DNA from: CAKVLS01 sp045605365
Lineage (GTDB): Bacteria; Bacillota; Clostridia; Christensenellales; UBA1242
Direction of reading: 5' to 3'
DNA: 21,492 nt
Assembly (NCBI GenBank): GCA_045605365.1
Contig: JAZUPV010000100.1
Coordinates: 1-21,492 of the forward strand
The notes under the pieces are model-generated. The model was not told the origin of the DNA. It made no database searches and was given only the letters and a program-made list of their open reading frames with translations. Below, piece after piece: positions 21,416-21,492 of the stretch. A program made the position numbers and the translations under genes. Position 1 is the first letter of the stretch. Each line of letters starts with the position of its first letter.

Positions 21416-21492
21416 TTATCTATTATATTTTTTATTCAACACCTTAAGCACTTTTTCTGCTTGTTTTATATTATCTTTAAGTTCGCTAATAT
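21416..21492 (-). CDS. C-terminal end of an unidentified protein
   Basis: The last 24 codons and TAA of a - strand gene that continues past the window. The residues (ISELKDNIKQAEKVLKVLNKK, then YNR) form a charged helix, possibly coiled coil. The terminator right after the stop supports a real gene end. The family cannot be named from this much. Confidence 0.6.
   Translation of the reverse strand, partial: ISELKDNIKQAEKVLKVLNKKYNR

Noticed and set aside
1..21492. CRISPR arrays, insertion sequences, prophage or toxin-antitoxin modules
   Set aside because: I saw no regular direct repeats, transposase or integrase genes, or toxin-like gene pairs in the window.

Overview
The window is A+T-rich DNA from an endospore-forming, low-GC Gram-positive bacterium, most likely a member of the Clostridia. 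It encodes the mother-cell and forespore sigma factors SigE and SigG, the pro-SigE protease SpoIIGA and the spore-coat ATPase SpoIVA. These sit beside FtsZ/FtsA/DivIB and MurA in the order typical of clostridial genomes. TGA is used as a stop, so the standard bacterial code applies. I cannot name the genus.

Layout. 1-661: eight tRNA genes on the + strand (Gly, Gly, Arg, His, Gln, Gln, Lys, Leu; the first is cut by the window edge), closed by a terminator. 662-1014: a gene-poor spacer with a relict-looking reading frame. 1015-3064: three + strand accessory genes (NUDIX hydrolase; a histidine-phosphatase-like protein overlapping a two-helix membrane protein with a zinc ribbon). 3183-9348, - strand: feoA-feoB-der-plsY, apparently one operon, then spoIVA under its own SigE-type promoter. 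9451-9975: a + strand GNAT acetyltransferase transcribed back-to-back with feoA. 10022-13432, - strand: spoIIGA-sigE-sigG, then ylmC and nrdR. 13525-15156, - strand: two poorly known genes (an orphan protein and a transglutaminase-like protein) between the spoIIG cluster and ftsZ. 15279-20015, - strand: murA-divIB (ftsQ) and ftsA-ftsZ. 20154-21323, - strand: HD-domain phosphohydrolase then a second NUDIX protein. 21416-21492: the last codons of a further - strand gene.

How the genes work together. MurA makes peptidoglycan precursor, DivIB, FtsA and FtsZ build the septum, SpoIIGA activates pro-SigE at that septum, SigE drives mother-cell genes (both spoIVA and ylmC carry matching SigE-type promoters here), and SigG runs the forespore programme. 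Der (ribosome assembly) and PlsY (phospholipid synthesis) are housekeeping genes that appear tied to ferrous-iron import by FeoAB.

Most unusual points: both glycine tRNAs carry C instead of U at T-loop position 55; tRNA-His has two adjacent U-U mismatches in its acceptor stem; FeoB has Asn in place of the guanine-specifying Asp and carries a fused Cys-rich tail; spoIIGA and the orphan gene at 13525-14382 look leaderless; and an orphan + strand terminator at about 14555-14576 hints at a small RNA. All promoter, operator and RNA calls are read by eye and untested.
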